Assembly: GCA_963662175.1 (NCBI GenBank)
Contig: OY759221.1
Location: 27,577,027-27,641,026, forward strand
DNA from: Aradus depressus
Lineage: Eukaryota > Arthropoda > Insecta > Hemiptera > Aradidae
Length of the DNA stretch: 64,000 nucleotides
Reading direction: 5' to 3'
The notes beneath the pieces were generated by a model. It had not been told where the DNA came from. It made no database searches and saw only the letters and a program-made list of their open reading frames with translations. This document shows positions 63,945 to 64,000 of the stretch, one piece after another. A program made the translations under genes and the position numbers. Numbering within the stretch: the stretch's first letter is position 1; each line of letters begins with the position of its first letter.

Positions 63945-64000
63945 AAATCCTTATTATCACAATCCCATTCGCACAATCCTCCAAGAAGGCTAAGGCGGCG
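63945..64000 (+). pseudogene. Jockey-type LINE C-terminal fragment, runs off the window
   Basis: The frame S-L-L-S-Q-S-H-S-H-N-P-P-R-R-L-R-R matches the fragment at about 27215-27265 nearly base for base (ACAATCCCATTCGCACAATC). It continues beyond the window. Confidence 0.7.

Overview
This window looks like repeat-dense, AT-rich chromosomal DNA from an arthropod, most likely an insect. The evidence is the content of mobile elements: R1-clade and jockey-type LINEs, a Ty3/gypsy retrotransposon, pogo, hAT and Helitron relics, and tRNA-derived SINEs. Several copies of one SINE end in tandem AACCT, which is the complement of the insect telomere repeat TTAGG. I cannot name the species. I see no certain host gene; nearly every recognisable coding piece belongs to a mobile element.

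Layout. Positions 1-3617 are a tandem satellite with 142/146-bp monomers and higher-order structure. From 3.6 to 30 kb lies a mosaic: a perfect 5 x 50-bp tandem array, SINE copies on both strands, a foldback element carrying two hammerhead-like motifs, a ~660-bp palindrome, pogo-like elements, MITEs, 3' ends of LINEs and a 346-bp tandem duplication. Positions 30233-38852 hold a full-length, apparently very young Ty3/gypsy element with two 902-bp LTRs, an intact gag and an intact pol. The two genes are joined by what looks like a -1 frameshift site (A AAA AAC followed at once by the gag stop, then a 7-bp stem five bases further on). Two solo LTRs of a different family follow (38869-39954, 43854-44944). 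A Helitron lies at 45030-46207. A MITE whose arm has grown into a ~390-bp CT tract lies at 48059-48612. A composite SINE follows, then an R1-clade LINE (51172-53559) sitting inside the telomere-like tail of a SINE. The last 10 kb hold nested DNA elements (SINE2 interrupted by a hAT-like element that contains a TTAA MITE) and a hAT relic with a damaged BED finger and a perfect 8-bp target duplication.

How the parts relate. SINE1 (tRNA-derived head, AACCT tail) occurs about 20 times. In two copies another retroelement has entered the AACCT tail at the same point (CC|TAA) and in the same orientation: the R1-clade LINE near 51.2 kb and a SINE2 near 60.4 kb. This suggests that a telomere-repeat-targeting retrotransposition machinery also uses the SINE tails as landing sites. 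That link is inference. The gypsy element appears to carry what it needs for gag-pol expression and integration. The other coding pieces are truncated or broken.

Repeat names used below are my own: SINE1, SINE2, and families C, D, E and F for dispersed repeats I could not assign. Family calls rest on motif recognition by eye, with no alignments or database searches.
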